64,000 nt of DNA from an uncultured Sphingobacteriales bacterium (lineage in GTDB: Bacteria > Bacteroidota > Bacteroidia > Chitinophagales > Chitinophagaceae). A program made the translations under genes and the position numbers. Each line of letters opens with the position of its first letter. Position 1 is the first letter of the stretch. Where the stretch lies: positions 1 to 64,000 of the forward strand of contig CALMQS010000049.1 of the NCBI GenBank assembly GCA_937871285.1, read 5' to 3'. The notes beneath the pieces are model-generated. The model saw only the letters and a list, made by a program, of their open reading frames with translations. It ran no database searches and was not told the origin of the DNA. Shown in pieces: positions 8,024 through 16,846 of this stretch.

Positions 8024-9835
8024 ATGAGCCCTTCAAAAAAGTATACCAAAATAATTATTACTGTAATATTTATCTGCCTGCTTGCCATAACATTTTTAGC
8101 CTCCCTCGATAACGATTTTTTTTCGGGTAAGCGCAACATCAGGCAAAAAGCAACGGCAGAGGAAGCATTTGGATTTTATCTTGAGCCGGCAAATAAAGAA
8201 ACTAAGATCTCATTCCGGCATATTGCTCCTGAGGTTGACCCCAAACTCAATCATATTAAAAGGCAAATCGCTTCTATGGGAGCCGCTGTTTCTGTTTGCG
8301 ATTTTGACAATGATGGATGGAATGATATTTATTTTACCAACAGTGCCACCGGAAGCAAGAATGCCTTATACCGTAACTTACATAATGGAGAATTTGAAGA
8401 CGTAGCCGACAAAATACAACTGGCAGACGTAAACAGAAAAGGTACCGGGGTTTCAATGGGCGCCATTTGGGGCGATTATGACAATGATGGTTTTAAAGAC
8501 CTGCTGCTGTATAAATGGGGAAAACCCGAGCTATTTAAAAACATGCAGGGGGAAAAATTTGAACGGGTTACGGAAGGCAGCGGACTTCCCCCGTGGGTAA
8601 ACGCTAATTCCGCCATTTGGTTTGACTTTAATAACGACGGGTTACTTGATATTTTTATAGGAGGCTATTATAAAGAAGCTTTTCACTTAGACAGTCTGAA
8701 TACAACCAGGATAATGCCTGAAAGCTTCCGGTATGCCAACAATGGCGGCAGGAATTTTCTTTTAAAGAATACAGGTAGTGGCAAATTTGAAGATGTAACC
8801 AAGCAGTATGGATTAACTTCAACCAAATGGACACTTGCTGCAGCGGCAGCAGACTTTAACGGAGATGGCTACCCTGAATTATATATTGCCAACGATTATA
8901 ATGTAGATGAATTTTATTTGAATAAAAACGGGGAAAGATTTGAAGAAAAGGGCAGGGAGGCAGGCGTTGGACATATTCCGAAAAGCGGTATGAATGCTTC
9001 TTTCGGCGATATTGCCAATGATGGAAATGTAGGTATTTATACTACGAATATTACGGAAAAAGGAATATTAATCCAGGGAAATAATTATTGGCAACCCAGG
9101 AGCGAGCGCGTTGCGGAACATCCTTCATTTGTAGATATTGCACAAATTTCGGGAATTGAAAACGCGGGCTGGAGCTATGGCGCGCAATTCGGTGATTTGA
9201 ATAATGACGGTTTCATGGATTTATACGTGGCAAACGGCTTTATTTCTGCAAAAGAAAATACTTCATACTGGTACGACTATTCTAAAGTTACAGGCGGTAA
9301 CAGCGCCATTATTGGTGATGCCAAAAACTGGCCCGACATGGAAGGCAAAAGCCAGTCGGGCTATGAGCAGGACAAAATATGGCTGAACAACAGCGATGGC
9401 TTATTTGAAGATGTATCCGACAGGGTTTGTCCCGCAGCAACTTACGACGGGCGCGCTGTTGCTATGGCCGATCTGTGGAACAGGGGGGTATTGGATGTTA
9501 TTGTTGCCAATCAAAACAACATACCTTTAGTTTATAAAAACTATGCGGGAAATAATAATCACTGGATAGCTTTTGAGCTGCAGGGAACGGTTTCTAATGC
9601 CGATGCCATTGGTGCAAGAGCAGAGGTGGAATGGGATGGGAAAAAACAGGCGCAGATCGTTACCGGTGGCATGGGCTTTTCTGCTCAAAATCAGCACAGG
9701 CTCCATTTTGGAACAGGCAAAAGCGGTAATATTGACGGGGTAACGATCTATTGGCCATCGGGGCATACAGATAAAATTAAAAACCCGGAAATCAATAAAC
9801 TGCATATTATAAAAGAAAGCAAACCCAATAACTAA
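8024..9835 (+). CDS. CRTAC1-family FG-GAP/ASPIC-UnbV protein
   Basis: A 603-residue secreted or membrane-anchored protein. An N-terminal hydrophobic segment (residues 9-26, KKYTKIIITVIFICLLAI region) is followed by FG-GAP/VCBS beta-propeller repeats with calcium-type loops (DFDNDGWND, DYDNDGFKD, DFNNDGLLD, DFNGDGYPE, DLNNDGFMD). A C-terminal ASPIC/UnbV domain is seen around 530-600 (GGMGFSAQNQHRLHFGTG, then IYWPSG). A GTG 29 codons upstream could extend the frame but would add an isoleucine run over the Fur-like site, so ATG 8024 was chosen. Its TAA shares a base with the ATG of the RnfD-like gene (TAATG), so the two are co-translated. That pairing suggests the propeller is an extracytoplasmic partner of the membrane protein. 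Confidence 0.82.
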   Translation: MSPSKKYTKIIITVIFICLLAITFLASLDNDFFSGKRNIRQKATAEEAFGFYLEPANKETKISFRHIAPEVDPKLNHIKRQIASMGAAVSVCDFDNDGWNDIYFTNSATGSKNALYRNLHNGEFEDVADKIQLADVNRKGTGVSMGAIWGDYDNDGFKDLLLYKWGKPELFKNMQGEKFERVTEGSGLPPWVNANSAIWFDFNNDGLLDIFIGGYYKEAFHLDSLNTTRIMPESFRYANNGGRNFLLKNTGSGKFEDVTKQYGLTSTKWTLAAAAADFNGDGYPELYIANDYNVDEFYLNKNGERFEEKGREAGVGHIPKSGMNASFGDIANDGNVGIYTTNITEKGILIQGNNYWQPRSERVAEHPSFVDIAQISGIENAGWSYGAQFGDLNNDGFMDLYVANGFISAKENTSYWYDYSKVTGGNSAIIGDAKNWPDMEGKSQSGYEQDKIWLNNSDGLFEDVSDRVCPAATYDGRAVAMADLWNRGVLDVIVANQNNIPLVYKNYAGNNNHWIAFELQGTVSNADAIGARAEVEWDGKKQAQIVTGGMGFSAQNQHRLHFGTGKSGNIDGVTIYWPSGHTDKIKNPEINKLHIIKESKPNN

Positions 9836-10701
9836 TGCAGCAGGAATATAAGCTTGAAAACATACCCGCAACAACTTCGTTCTCTCAGTGGCTAAAAAAT
9901 AATTTTCAATATATCCCGCCGGCCTTTATCACACTTATCCTCCTGGTTGGGCAGTTTACCTTTGGCATCTTAGACAGTTATGTAACCCTTGTAGCTGCAA
10001 TAGCCACCTCCATGATAGCCGAGATCATATTGGCCAGGGTGGTATTGGGTACGTGGAAGAACCTTGCCAGCGCGTATATAACCGGCATAAGCGTGGGCAT
10101 ACTCATCCGCTCCAATGTAATTTGGCCCTATGTTGTTACGGCTTTACTTTCCATTCTCTCCAAATATGTATTTCGCTATAAAGACAGGCATTTATGGAAT
10201 CCTTCAAACTTTGGTATTTCGTGGATGCTTGCTTTGTATAGCGTTAATGTGGCAGGTCTTAGTATTCAGTGGGGAAGTAATCTGCTTGCCATGTCAGTAA
10301 TATGGGTTTTGGGATTGATCATTGTGAACAGGGCAAAACGGTTGCACGTAACCGTTACTTATGTAATAAGCTTTATTATCCTTGCGTATGTTCGTTGCCT
10401 GATTACAGGCGATGCTTTTCTTGCAGAAGTGTCTCCCCTCACCGGGCCAATGTACCAGCTTTTTATCTTCTTTATGATCACAGATCCTCCCACTTCTGTA
10501 TCCACCAGGAAGGGAAGAATGATTGTTGTTGTTTTGGTGGCCATAGTAGAATTTATTTTGCGTCTTAACAATCTTATATATGCGCCTTTCTTTGCGCTTT
10601 TCCTTGTAGGCCCGTTGGCTAAGTTTCTCGATTTAAGAAACAATGCGCTCAATAACAGGAAACATGAAAAACCAGGCCCGGGGCCTGGTTCAGTCATTTG
10701 A
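9835..10701 (+). CDS. RnfD/NqrB-like integral membrane protein, orphan
   Basis: A 288-residue polytopic protein with about eight to ten membrane segments, resembling the RnfD/NqrB subunit of Na+-pumping electron-transport complexes. The loop MITDPPTSVSTRKGR near residue 215 matches the MxTDPxTS signature of that family, and HLWNPSNFGIS resembles its NP(A/S)NFG segment. No other rnf or nqr genes flank it, so it cannot be a normal Rnf complex. Its start overlaps the stop of the CRTAC1-like gene by one base. The last codons (encoding PGPGP) run through a GC-rich perfect hairpin at 10670-10690. It may bind a flavin and pass electrons across the membrane to or from a periplasmic partner. That role is inference. 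Confidence 0.72.
   Translation: MQQEYKLENIPATTSFSQWLKNNFQYIPPAFITLILLVGQFTFGILDSYVTLVAAIATSMIAEIILARVVLGTWKNLASAYITGISVGILIRSNVIWPYVVTALLSILSKYVFRYKDRHLWNPSNFGISWMLALYSVNVAGLSIQWGSNLLAMSVIWVLGLIIVNRAKRLHVTVTYVISFIILAYVRCLITGDAFLAEVSPLTGPMYQLFIFFMITDPPTSVSTRKGRMIVVVLVAIVEFILRLNNLIYAPFFALFLVGPLAKFLDLRNNALNNRKHEKPGPGPGSVI
10670..10690 (+). terminator. Perfect GC hairpin at the 3' end of the RnfD-like gene
   Basis: AACCAGGCCC and GGGCCTGGTT form a 10-bp stem with a single-base loop, preceded by an A run. It overlaps the last codons of the gene rather than following the stop at 10699-10701. Only a short T tract follows, so it may act as a weak terminator or mRNA 3'-end stabiliser for the FG-GAP/RnfD operon. 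Confidence 0.45.
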
Positions 10702-10765
10702 AATCTTGTCAGAGGTTAATGAGCAATGAATGGTTAGGTTTTTTGGAAGATACTGACCTGGTTTC

Positions 10766-10940
10766 ATGATTTTTCAGGGGTTAAGGGTCTTTCAGGGGAT
10801 AGGAGAACGGTTAGCGGTTTTTTACAGGTATCGGATAGGCTGGCTTTCAGGGAATTGGAATTTTCTTTCACAGGGTTGGGTTTTTCTAAAGGGTGGCTGG
10901 ATTTTTCAGCGGATGATGGATAATTGGGTTTTCAAGGGGT
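10766..10940 (+). repeat. Degenerate G/T-rich repeat tract
   Basis: About eight copies of a motif near TTTTTCAGGGG recur every 18-31 bases (for example at 10770, 10788, 10844, 10864, 10901 and 10928). The strand is rich in G and T and poor in C, unlike the flanking genes. It can be read as a short aromatic-rich frame (10766-10972), but nothing supports translation. The whole gap 10702-11267 has no other gene-like content apart from this tract and the inverted repeat at 11154. Confidence 0.45.
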
Positions 10941-11153
10941 TAGTATCGCTTTTGACAATACAAAGATGGTAAACACAATACGGTGGTGAAAGTTTATTCG
11001 TTAACCGGCTGTTTTGTTTCGATTTTTGGAACAATACGTTCGATGAAGTAGTAAGCAGCACGGAATGCCCCGGATATTTTAATGGTTCAGTTGTCATAAA
11101 TTTTACGACAACCTCCTCCGGTGGAAAAGGTACTCGGTACCTGTATTTGTTTT

Positions 11154-11240
11154 CACGCAGATTTCACAGATAGACACAGATATGAAGTGCGTTCTATAAA
11201 GCATTTAACACATCTGTGTACATTCATGCTATCTGTGAGC
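11154..11240. repeat. Imperfect inverted repeat of CACAGAT/ATCTGTG type
   Basis: The left arm at 11154-11182 contains CACGCAGATTTCACAGATAG and CACAGATA. The right side contains CATCTGTG (11211) and ATCTGTGAG (11231). The arms are partly complementary and resemble another family of intergenic hairpin repeats seen in Bacteroidota. It lies just downstream of the aquaporin gene. Confidence 0.5.
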
Positions 11241-11267
11241 AACGCTTTCACTTTTGCCTTTTCCTGG

Positions 11268-11978
11268 CTACCTCAGTACCAATTTAAAAACCAGTGCCGC
11301 CAGCACTCCGCCGGCAATAGGTCCAACAACCGGTACCCAGGCATAGCTCCAGTCGCTGTCGCGCTTATTCTTAATAGGGAGTAACGCATGTACGATACGT
11401 GGGCCAAGATCACGTGCGGGATTAATGGCATAACCGGTTGGTCCGCCTAAGCTCAACCCTATACCCAGTACCAGCAATGCAATGGGTAAGGCGTCCAAGG
11501 CGCCCAGCTTCATCTCCGGCTTTGCCAGCAACAAGGCGCCTAATACCAGCACAAAAGTGCCAACCAGTTCGGTAATGATGTTATGTATTGCGCTTCGTAT
11601 GGCCGGCGCCGTGCAAAACACAGCCAGCTTGGCATTGGCATCCTGTGTATCATCAAAATGCTGGCGATACGACAGCCACACGATTACTGCCCCAAGCATA
11701 GCGCCTATGAATTGGGCCAATATATACGAAGGCACCAGCGCCCAGTCGAAACTGCCTTCCACTGCGAGGCCAATAGTAACGGCGGGATTCAAATGCCCCC
11801 CGCTGGCCGCCGCCGTGGCATATACCCCGGTAAACACTGCTACGGCCCATCCAAAGGTGATGGCGATCAACCCGCCGTTATTACCTTTTGTTTTATCTAA
11901 TACCACGTTGGCTACCACGCCGCCGCCTAATGTAATCAGTAAAGCTGTTCCGGTAATTTCGGCCAGGAATGGAGACAT
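11268..11978 (-). CDS. MIP-family aquaglyceroporin
   Basis: A 236-residue six-helix channel with both half-helix motifs: HLNPAVT at about residues 62-68 and NPARDLGPR at about 187-195. The Asp after the second NPAR is the mark of glycerol-conducting GlpF-type channels, so glycerol or small-polyol uptake across the inner membrane is likely. The frame extends 30 codons upstream, but those residues are not MIP-like. ATG 11978 begins MSPFLAEITGTALL, a normal first helix. No glycerol kinase lies alongside, so it appears monocistronic. Confidence 0.88.
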   Translation of the reverse strand: MSPFLAEITGTALLITLGGGVVANVVLDKTKGNNGGLIAITFGWAVAVFTGVYATAAASGGHLNPAVTIGLAVEGSFDWALVPSYILAQFIGAMLGAVIVWLSYRQHFDDTQDANAKLAVFCTAPAIRSAIHNIITELVGTFVLVLGALLLAKPEMKLGALDALPIALLVLGIGLSLGGPTGYAINPARDLGPRIVHALLPIKNKRDSDWSYAWVPVVGPIAGGVLAALVFKLVLR

Positions 11979-12219
11979 GTGCAGGCAATTTTTTAAATAA
12001 TAATTCAGGGAAAATACTTTAAAAATAAATAAAGTCCCAATGTTGAAGTATAAATTCTGAAAAAACAAGCGTTTGATAAAGCCCGAATCTCAAATTTCAA
12101 ATCTTCCGGATGCAACGATAAGCCGTAAATTAAAAACTCCGAAGTATCCTCCATTTTCAAATTACCCACATTTCTACATTTCTCACATTTCCCTTACCTT
12201 GCAAACTTAATTCTGGCGT

Positions 12220-12468
12220 ATGTCTGATAAAAAAACAAGTGGCTTAGCGTTCAACAGGCAAAATTATATATGGATGGCCATTGGCGCTGTGGTAATAATA
12301 ATTGCTTTACTGCTGATGTCGGGCGGTAAAAACGCCGATCCCATGGTGTTTGACTATAAAGAAGTATACAGTACGCGCAGGATTACAGTGGCTCCCATAT
12401 TGCTGGTGCTGGGATTGGTTATTGAGATGTACGCTATTATGCGTAAGCCCAAAACCACGGATAAATAG
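12220..12468 (+). CDS. DUF3098 family small membrane protein
   Basis: An 82-residue protein with two membrane helices (about 17-36 and 55-72) and a central loop containing DPMVFDYKEVYSTRR. It matches the DUF3098 family of Bacteroidota, usually found between ftsX and uppP. Here uppP follows, but ftsX does not precede it. Function is unknown. The gene neighbourhood suggests a cell-envelope or division role. Bases 12469-12752 downstream contain a palindromic repeat. Confidence 0.8.
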   Translation: MSDKKTSGLAFNRQNYIWMAIGAVVIIIALLLMSGGKNADPMVFDYKEVYSTRRITVAPILLVLGLVIEMYAIMRKPKTTDK

Positions 12469-12522
12469 ATGCCTGCACAACCCGGTAATGATATGATGGG
12501 GCTGTCTCAAAAATTATATTTT

Positions 12523-12631
12523 GCCACGAAGTCACGAACCTGCCTGCCGGCAGGCAGGAGCACGAAGAAAATAAAACGGGAAGATCAGAAATTTGTGTCC
12601 CTGCCTGCCGCCGGGCTTGTGTCTTAGTGGC
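12523..12631. repeat. Palindromic intergenic repeat, copy D, with two nested inserts
   Basis: The left arm starts GCCACGAAGTCACGAA at 12523 and the right arm ends GTGTCTTAGTGGC at 12631. The left arm is interrupted by the perfect 20-bp palindrome CCTGCCTGCCGGCAGGCAGG (12539-12558). The right arm is interrupted by CCTGCCTGCCGCCGGGC (12600-12616), flanked on both sides by TTGTGTC, which looks like a 7-bp target duplication. It belongs with copies A-C at the left end of the window. Confidence 0.65.
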
Positions 12632-12752
12632 ATATCTTCTATACCTCCCCTTTGGATACCGCCTCTTTTTTTTAAGAAGACACGGAAGATATACACTTAT
12701 TTAAAAACCAATCCGTTAATACTGCCATCACTGTTCAAATTACTTTAGCCGC

Positions 12753-13574
12753 ATGAGCATCTTACAAGCCGTTATTATTGCAATTATTGAAGGGATTACG
12801 GAATTTCTTCCTGTTTCTTCCACCGGGCACATGATCATTGCCAGCTCACTGATGGGTATCTCGGGTAATGATTTTACCAAAATTTTTGAAATTGCCATCC
12901 AGTTGGGCGCTATTCTTTCGGTGGTGGTGCTGTACTGGAAAAAGTTCTTCGACTTCGCCAAATGGCAGTTTTACGTAAAACTGTTTGTTGCGGTTATACC
13001 TGCGCTGGTGTTGGGCAAGCTCTTTTCTGATAAAATAGACGATCTGCTCGAAAGCCCTACTACTGTTGCGGTTGCTTTATTGCTTGGCGGTATTGTATTA
13101 TTGTACATAGACAGGTTGTTTAAAACCCATGTAATCAGCGAAGAAAAAGAGATCAGCTATGGCCAGGCATTTATTATCGGTATATGGCAATGTGTGGCAA
13201 TGATACCCGGCGTAAGCCGGAGCGCTTCCAGCATTATTGGAGGAATGCAGCAAAAGCTTACCCGTACTTTAGCGGCTGAATTTTCCTTTTACCTGGCTGT
13301 TCCCACCATGCTTGCCGCAACGGTACATAAACTTTTTCTTAAAGATTACCCTGCCGCAAATGGCGATATAAAAGGGTATGAAATTGTATTTGGAAATTCG
13401 GCCAACACTACCGCATTTGTTATTGGAAACGCGGTAGCATTTATAGTAGCTATATTGGCCATTAAGTTTTTCATCGGTTATTTACAAAAGCACGGATTTA
13501 AATTGTTCGGCATTTACCGTATTATTGTAGGTGTAATACTGCTGGTAATGATTTATGCAGGTTACCTGAAATAA
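12753..13574 (+). CDS. uppP: Undecaprenyl-diphosphatase
   Basis: A 273-residue integral membrane enzyme that dephosphorylates undecaprenyl pyrophosphate to recycle the lipid carrier for peptidoglycan. The two BacA/UppP signatures are present: EGITEFLPVSSTGH at about residues 13-26 and PGVSRSASSI near 152-161. Length and membrane pattern are normal. It follows DUF3098 as is usual in Bacteroidota and precedes an MFS gene by 27 bp. Overexpression of this family gives bacitracin resistance in other bacteria. Confidence 0.95.
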   Translation: MSILQAVIIAIIEGITEFLPVSSTGHMIIASSLMGISGNDFTKIFEIAIQLGAILSVVVLYWKKFFDFAKWQFYVKLFVAVIPALVLGKLFSDKIDDLLESPTTVAVALLLGGIVLLYIDRLFKTHVISEEKEISYGQAFIIGIWQCVAMIPGVSRSASSIIGGMQQKLTRTLAAEFSFYLAVPTMLAATVHKLFLKDYPAANGDIKGYEIVFGNSANTTAFVIGNAVAFIVAILAIKFFIGYLQKHGFKLFGIYRIIVGVILLVMIYAGYLK

Positions 13575-13601
13575 CAGATCCGAAAATTCATTTCCATTTT
13601 C

Positions 13602-14939
13602 ATGCAAACTGCGCCTAAAAAGGTAATTAACGGCTGGGCAATGTACGACTGGGCCAACAGCGTGTACAGCCTCGTAATTACTACCACTATTTTTCCGGCC
13701 TACTATGTAGGCATTACCAGCATGGGAAACAGTAATGGAAAACATTATGTAGATTTTTTTGGCAGGCAGTTTATCAATACTTCTTTGCTGGATTACGCGC
13801 TGGCGCTGGTATTTTTAATTGTAGCTGTATCTTCTCCCATATTATCTTCTATAGCCGATTACCGGCGCAATAAAAAAGTATACCTGCGCTGGTTTTGCTT
13901 TTTGGGATCTGCAGCCTGCTGCGGGCTGTTCTTTTTTACGCCGCAGCGTATTGAGCTGGGCGTAATCCTGTTTTCTTTGGCTGCGCTCGGTTATTGGGGA
14001 AGCCTTGTTTTCTACAATTCATATTTACCCGATATAGCTGCTCCTGAAGATCAGGACCGGATCAGCGCAAAGGGATATGCATTAGGGTATGCGGGAAGCG
14101 TGCTGTTGCAGATCATTTGTTTTGCCATTATTGTAAAGCCGGTATGGTTTGGATTAGATGCAGCCGATACCACATTGGGCGTACGTATATCATTCCTGTT
14201 AACGGGTTTATGGTGGTTTGGCTTTGCACAGCTTGCCCTCCGGGTGCTGCCGCTTCCCAGTCTTAAGGAGCGGCAGGCAAAAAAAAATGTATTTACGAAT
14301 GGCTTTCATGAACTGTCCATTGTATTCAGACAGTTAAAGCAGTTGCCTGTACTGCGCCGTTTCTTATTGTCGTTTTTCTTATACAGCATGGGAGTGCAAA
14401 CCGTAATGCTGGTAGCGGCGGGATTCAGCAAAAAAGAAATTTTCCCGGAACCGGAAGATGAACCTAAGCTGCTATTTACACTTATTCTTATACAACTGGT
14501 GGCTATTACCGGCGCTATTGTAATGAGCAGGGTTTCAAAGCGCATAGGTAACCTGAAAGTGCTGATCGTTGCTGTAATAATATGGATCGCTATTTGCATC
14601 TGGGCTTATTTTATACAAACGCAGCTGCAGTTTTATGCCCTGGCGGCATCGGTAGGTCTGGTAATGGGAGGCATACAATCCATGAGCCGGAGTACGTATT
14701 CTAAATTCCTGCCCGAAACAAAAGATACCACTTCTTTTTTTAGCTTTTATGATGTTACTGAAAAGATAGCGCTGGTTATAGGGCTGTTTTCGTTTGGACT
14801 ATTAGAAGATATAACAGGGAGCATACGCAACTCCATTGTTGCTTTAATTGTATTTTTTATACTGGGCTTACTCGCCTTGTTATATACCAAAAGAGCGGTG
14901 AGCAGGAAGGAGCCGTTACCCGGAAGCCGGGCCTGCTAA
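13602..14939 (+). CDS. MFS transporter, UMF1/Atg22-like
   Basis: A 445-residue, roughly 12-helix transporter starting KKVINGWAMYDWANSVYSL, the N-terminal signature of the UMF1/Atg22-like MFS branch. A second conserved stretch, MGGIQSMSRSTYSKF-like, lies near residue 350. Substrates of bacterial members are not known; yeast Atg22 exports amino acids from the vacuole. It lies 27 bp after uppP, likely in the same transcript. Its TAA overlaps the convergent TAG of the FAD oxidoreductase gene, so the two are tail to tail with no spacer. Confidence 0.85.
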   Translation: MQTAPKKVINGWAMYDWANSVYSLVITTTIFPAYYVGITSMGNSNGKHYVDFFGRQFINTSLLDYALALVFLIVAVSSPILSSIADYRRNKKVYLRWFCFLGSAACCGLFFFTPQRIELGVILFSLAALGYWGSLVFYNSYLPDIAAPEDQDRISAKGYALGYAGSVLLQIICFAIIVKPVWFGLDAADTTLGVRISFLLTGLWWFGFAQLALRVLPLPSLKERQAKKNVFTNGFHELSIVFRQLKQLPVLRRFLLSFFLYSMGVQTVMLVAAGFSKKEIFPEPEDEPKLLFTLILIQLVAITGAIVMSRVSKRIGNLKVLIVAVIIWIAICIWAYFIQTQLQFYALAASVGLVMGGIQSMSRSTYSKFLPETKDTTSFFSFYDVTEKIALVIGLFSFGLLEDITGSIRNSIVALIVFFILGLLALLYTKRAVSRKEPLPGSRAC

Positions 14940-16075
14940 AAAGGTTCCCCGTGTGTTTGCTTTATCAGCCGGTCCACAATAGAAGGAAAAGGCTGCATGA
15001 GCTGTATGAAATAATCGGTAACCCATCCCCTGCCAAACCATCCCTGTATCCGGCGGCCGGTTTTTAATCTTTTTTGGAATGTAGTATTCCAGTGGGCCTG
15101 ATATGTTGTTTCCATTTCGTAGCGGCTTATCTTTCCCTGCAAAAAAAGATTAATCTGCTGAAATGCGATCTTGCTGCCGTGCATCGCCATGCTCATGCCG
15201 TTGCCGCAAAGCGGGGCTATCATTCCTGCGGCATCGCCTGTCATAAGCATGTGATGCTCTATTTGCGTTTTTTTATCAAAGCTGATCTGTGCAATGGTTA
15301 CCGGAGACGGATACAAAAAAGCGGCTTCCCCGAACAGCTTATCCAAGTAAGGGTTACGGCGCAATATATTTTGTTCTAACTGCGTGATCACATTATTGCA
15401 TTGCTGCAGGTTTTGTGCGGTGGTAAGATAACAAAGACAATATTTTTCATCTTCTACCTGAGACAGGCCGCAATACCCGTTTTCAAAATTGTGAAGGGCT
15501 ATATGATCAGGAGGAAAGTTTGTTTTAATATGATACTTGACAGCGATATAGTTATTGAATTTGCCGGGCTTTTTTTGAATAAAATCTCTTTTCAGCTTAA
15601 TATCTACATTACTGCGTTTGCCAAATGTGCCGCAGGCCTGCCTGGCCCTGCACATGCTTGTTCCATACTGCACATGAAAATGCGCGTCGCTGAACCATAC
15701 ATTATCCACTTTTGTTTCTTCCCTTATTTCGGCTCCCGCGTTGCGGGCCAGCGCTGCCAGGAAAGCATCTAATTTATAGCGGCTGATACCGAAGCCGCCC
15801 AGCGTAAGGCGGCGCTTAATGGTTTTTCCCGATGGCGATGATACCAGCAGATTGTTAATGTGGGGCAGATGCCAGTCGCTTAACGGAACGCCCATTTCTT
15901 CGAGGAAGTTCCAGCATTCAAAGCTGATGTATTCGCCGCATACTTTGTGGAAAGGATATTTTTCTTTTTCAAATAAAACTACATGGTGCCCTTTCCTTGC
16001 CAGTTGAATAGCAAGGCAGAGCCCTGCCAGTCCGCCGCCAACAATGGCTGCATCGTATGTATGGGTTGTTGTCAT
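14936..16075 (-). CDS. FAD-dependent oxidoreductase of type III PKS cluster
   Basis: A 379-residue flavoprotein of the geranylgeranyl-reductase/PHBH-like group. GGGLAGLC near residues 12-18 is the FAD Rossmann motif, KVCGEYIS (about 45-52) is typical of this subgroup, and TGDAAGMIAPLCGNGMSMA near 275 is the second FAD-binding motif. ATG 16075 overlaps the methyltransferase stop as ATGA, so it is translationally coupled. The frame extends 13 codons further, but that would lie inside the methyltransferase gene. It is the last gene of the PKS operon and most likely hydroxylates or oxidises the aromatic polyketide, for example to a quinone. That step is inferred from context. Confidence 0.85.
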   Translation of the reverse strand: MTTTHTYDAAIVGGGLAGLCLAIQLARKGHHVVLFEKEKYPFHKVCGEYISFECWNFLEEMGVPLSDWHLPHINNLLVSSPSGKTIKRRLTLGGFGISRYKLDAFLAALARNAGAEIREETKVDNVWFSDAHFHVQYGTSMCRARQACGTFGKRSNVDIKLKRDFIQKKPGKFNNYIAVKYHIKTNFPPDHIALHNFENGYCGLSQVEDEKYCLCYLTTAQNLQQCNNVITQLEQNILRRNPYLDKLFGEAAFLYPSPVTIAQISFDKKTQIEHHMLMTGDAAGMIAPLCGNGMSMAMHGSKIAFQQINLFLQGKISRYEMETTYQAHWNTTFQKRLKTGRRIQGWFGRGWVTDYFIQLMQPFPSIVDRLIKQTHGEPF

Positions 16076-16767
16076 GAATTTGCCGTTATCAGCCAGCGAA
16101 AGGCCCATTTCCACTTAATGGAGTAGTTTTGAATATTGGCCCGTTGCATGATCGTTTCCCATTCCCGCTTTTTAAACCCGCGCTGAACAGAAAGCGGGGC
16201 ATCATTTTTTACAAGATAGCTGTTTGAAAACAACCGGGTGAGCGCTTTGATCGAATAATAAGCCAGCATATTGCGGTGCAGGTCATTAATGAAAAACCCT
16301 ACCCTGCTGTTGTCCTGCATCCACCGCATCATGAGCACCAGGGCATCATCATTGAAATGATGGCAGAAGAGGGAAGCGAAAATGATGTCGGGCTTTTGAT
16401 GAGCGAAGTTTACCAGGTTGTAATCTGAAAGGATCCAGGTATATTTTGTATCTGCTGTTTTTTCTTTTGCGTAATCAATACATTCCTTTTTTTTATCAAT
16501 ACCCGTTAAATGAACGGCGATGTTATTTTTCAGGCACCACTGTTCAATCGCCAGTAAATTATCGCCACCGCCACAACCTGCTTCACATATGCGGAGGGAT
16601 TTGAACTGCGCTTTTGATGCAGACAATATATTTTTTATGCCTGCAATAGTAATGGCATGACCGCCCAGCCAGGTATTGATAAAGTTCAGTTCTTTCATAT
16701 TCTGTTTGATGTCTTCAAACGGAATATCATCAGCGTCTAATAATTCTGCTTGGGTTGATCGTGGCAT
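16072..16767 (-). CDS. Class I SAM-dependent methyltransferase
   Basis: A 231-residue methyltransferase with the SAM-binding glycine loop EAGCGGGDNLL (about residues 64-74), an acidic motif II in LTGIDKKKECIDYA, and motif IV in IIFASLFCHHF. A TTG five codons upstream is possible, but ATG 16767 is preferred. The 3' end overlaps the FAD oxidoreductase by 4 bp, and it starts 79 bp after the type III PKS. In comparable bacterial type III PKS operons a methyltransferase decorates the phenolic or pyrone product. The actual substrate here is unknown. Confidence 0.85.
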   Translation of the reverse strand: MPRSTQAELLDADDIPFEDIKQNMKELNFINTWLGGHAITIAGIKNILSASKAQFKSLRICEAGCGGGDNLLAIEQWCLKNNIAVHLTGIDKKKECIDYAKEKTADTKYTWILSDYNLVNFAHQKPDIIFASLFCHHFNDDALVLMMRWMQDNSRVGFFINDLHRNMLAYYSIKALTRLFSNSYLVKNDAPLSVQRGFKKREWETIMQRANIQNYSIKWKWAFRWLITANS

Positions 16768-16846
16768 AAAAGTATGGATCAATTTACGGAAATTTTAGAA
16801 AACGATTTGTTGTGTCAGGAAAGAAATGCTGCTATGTTTTTCAGCT

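Noticed and set aside
10766..10972. 68-codon aromatic-rich frame (W, F and G repeats)
   Set aside because: The amino-acid pattern is a by-product of the G/T-rich repeat tract; there is no start context or neighbouring operon.
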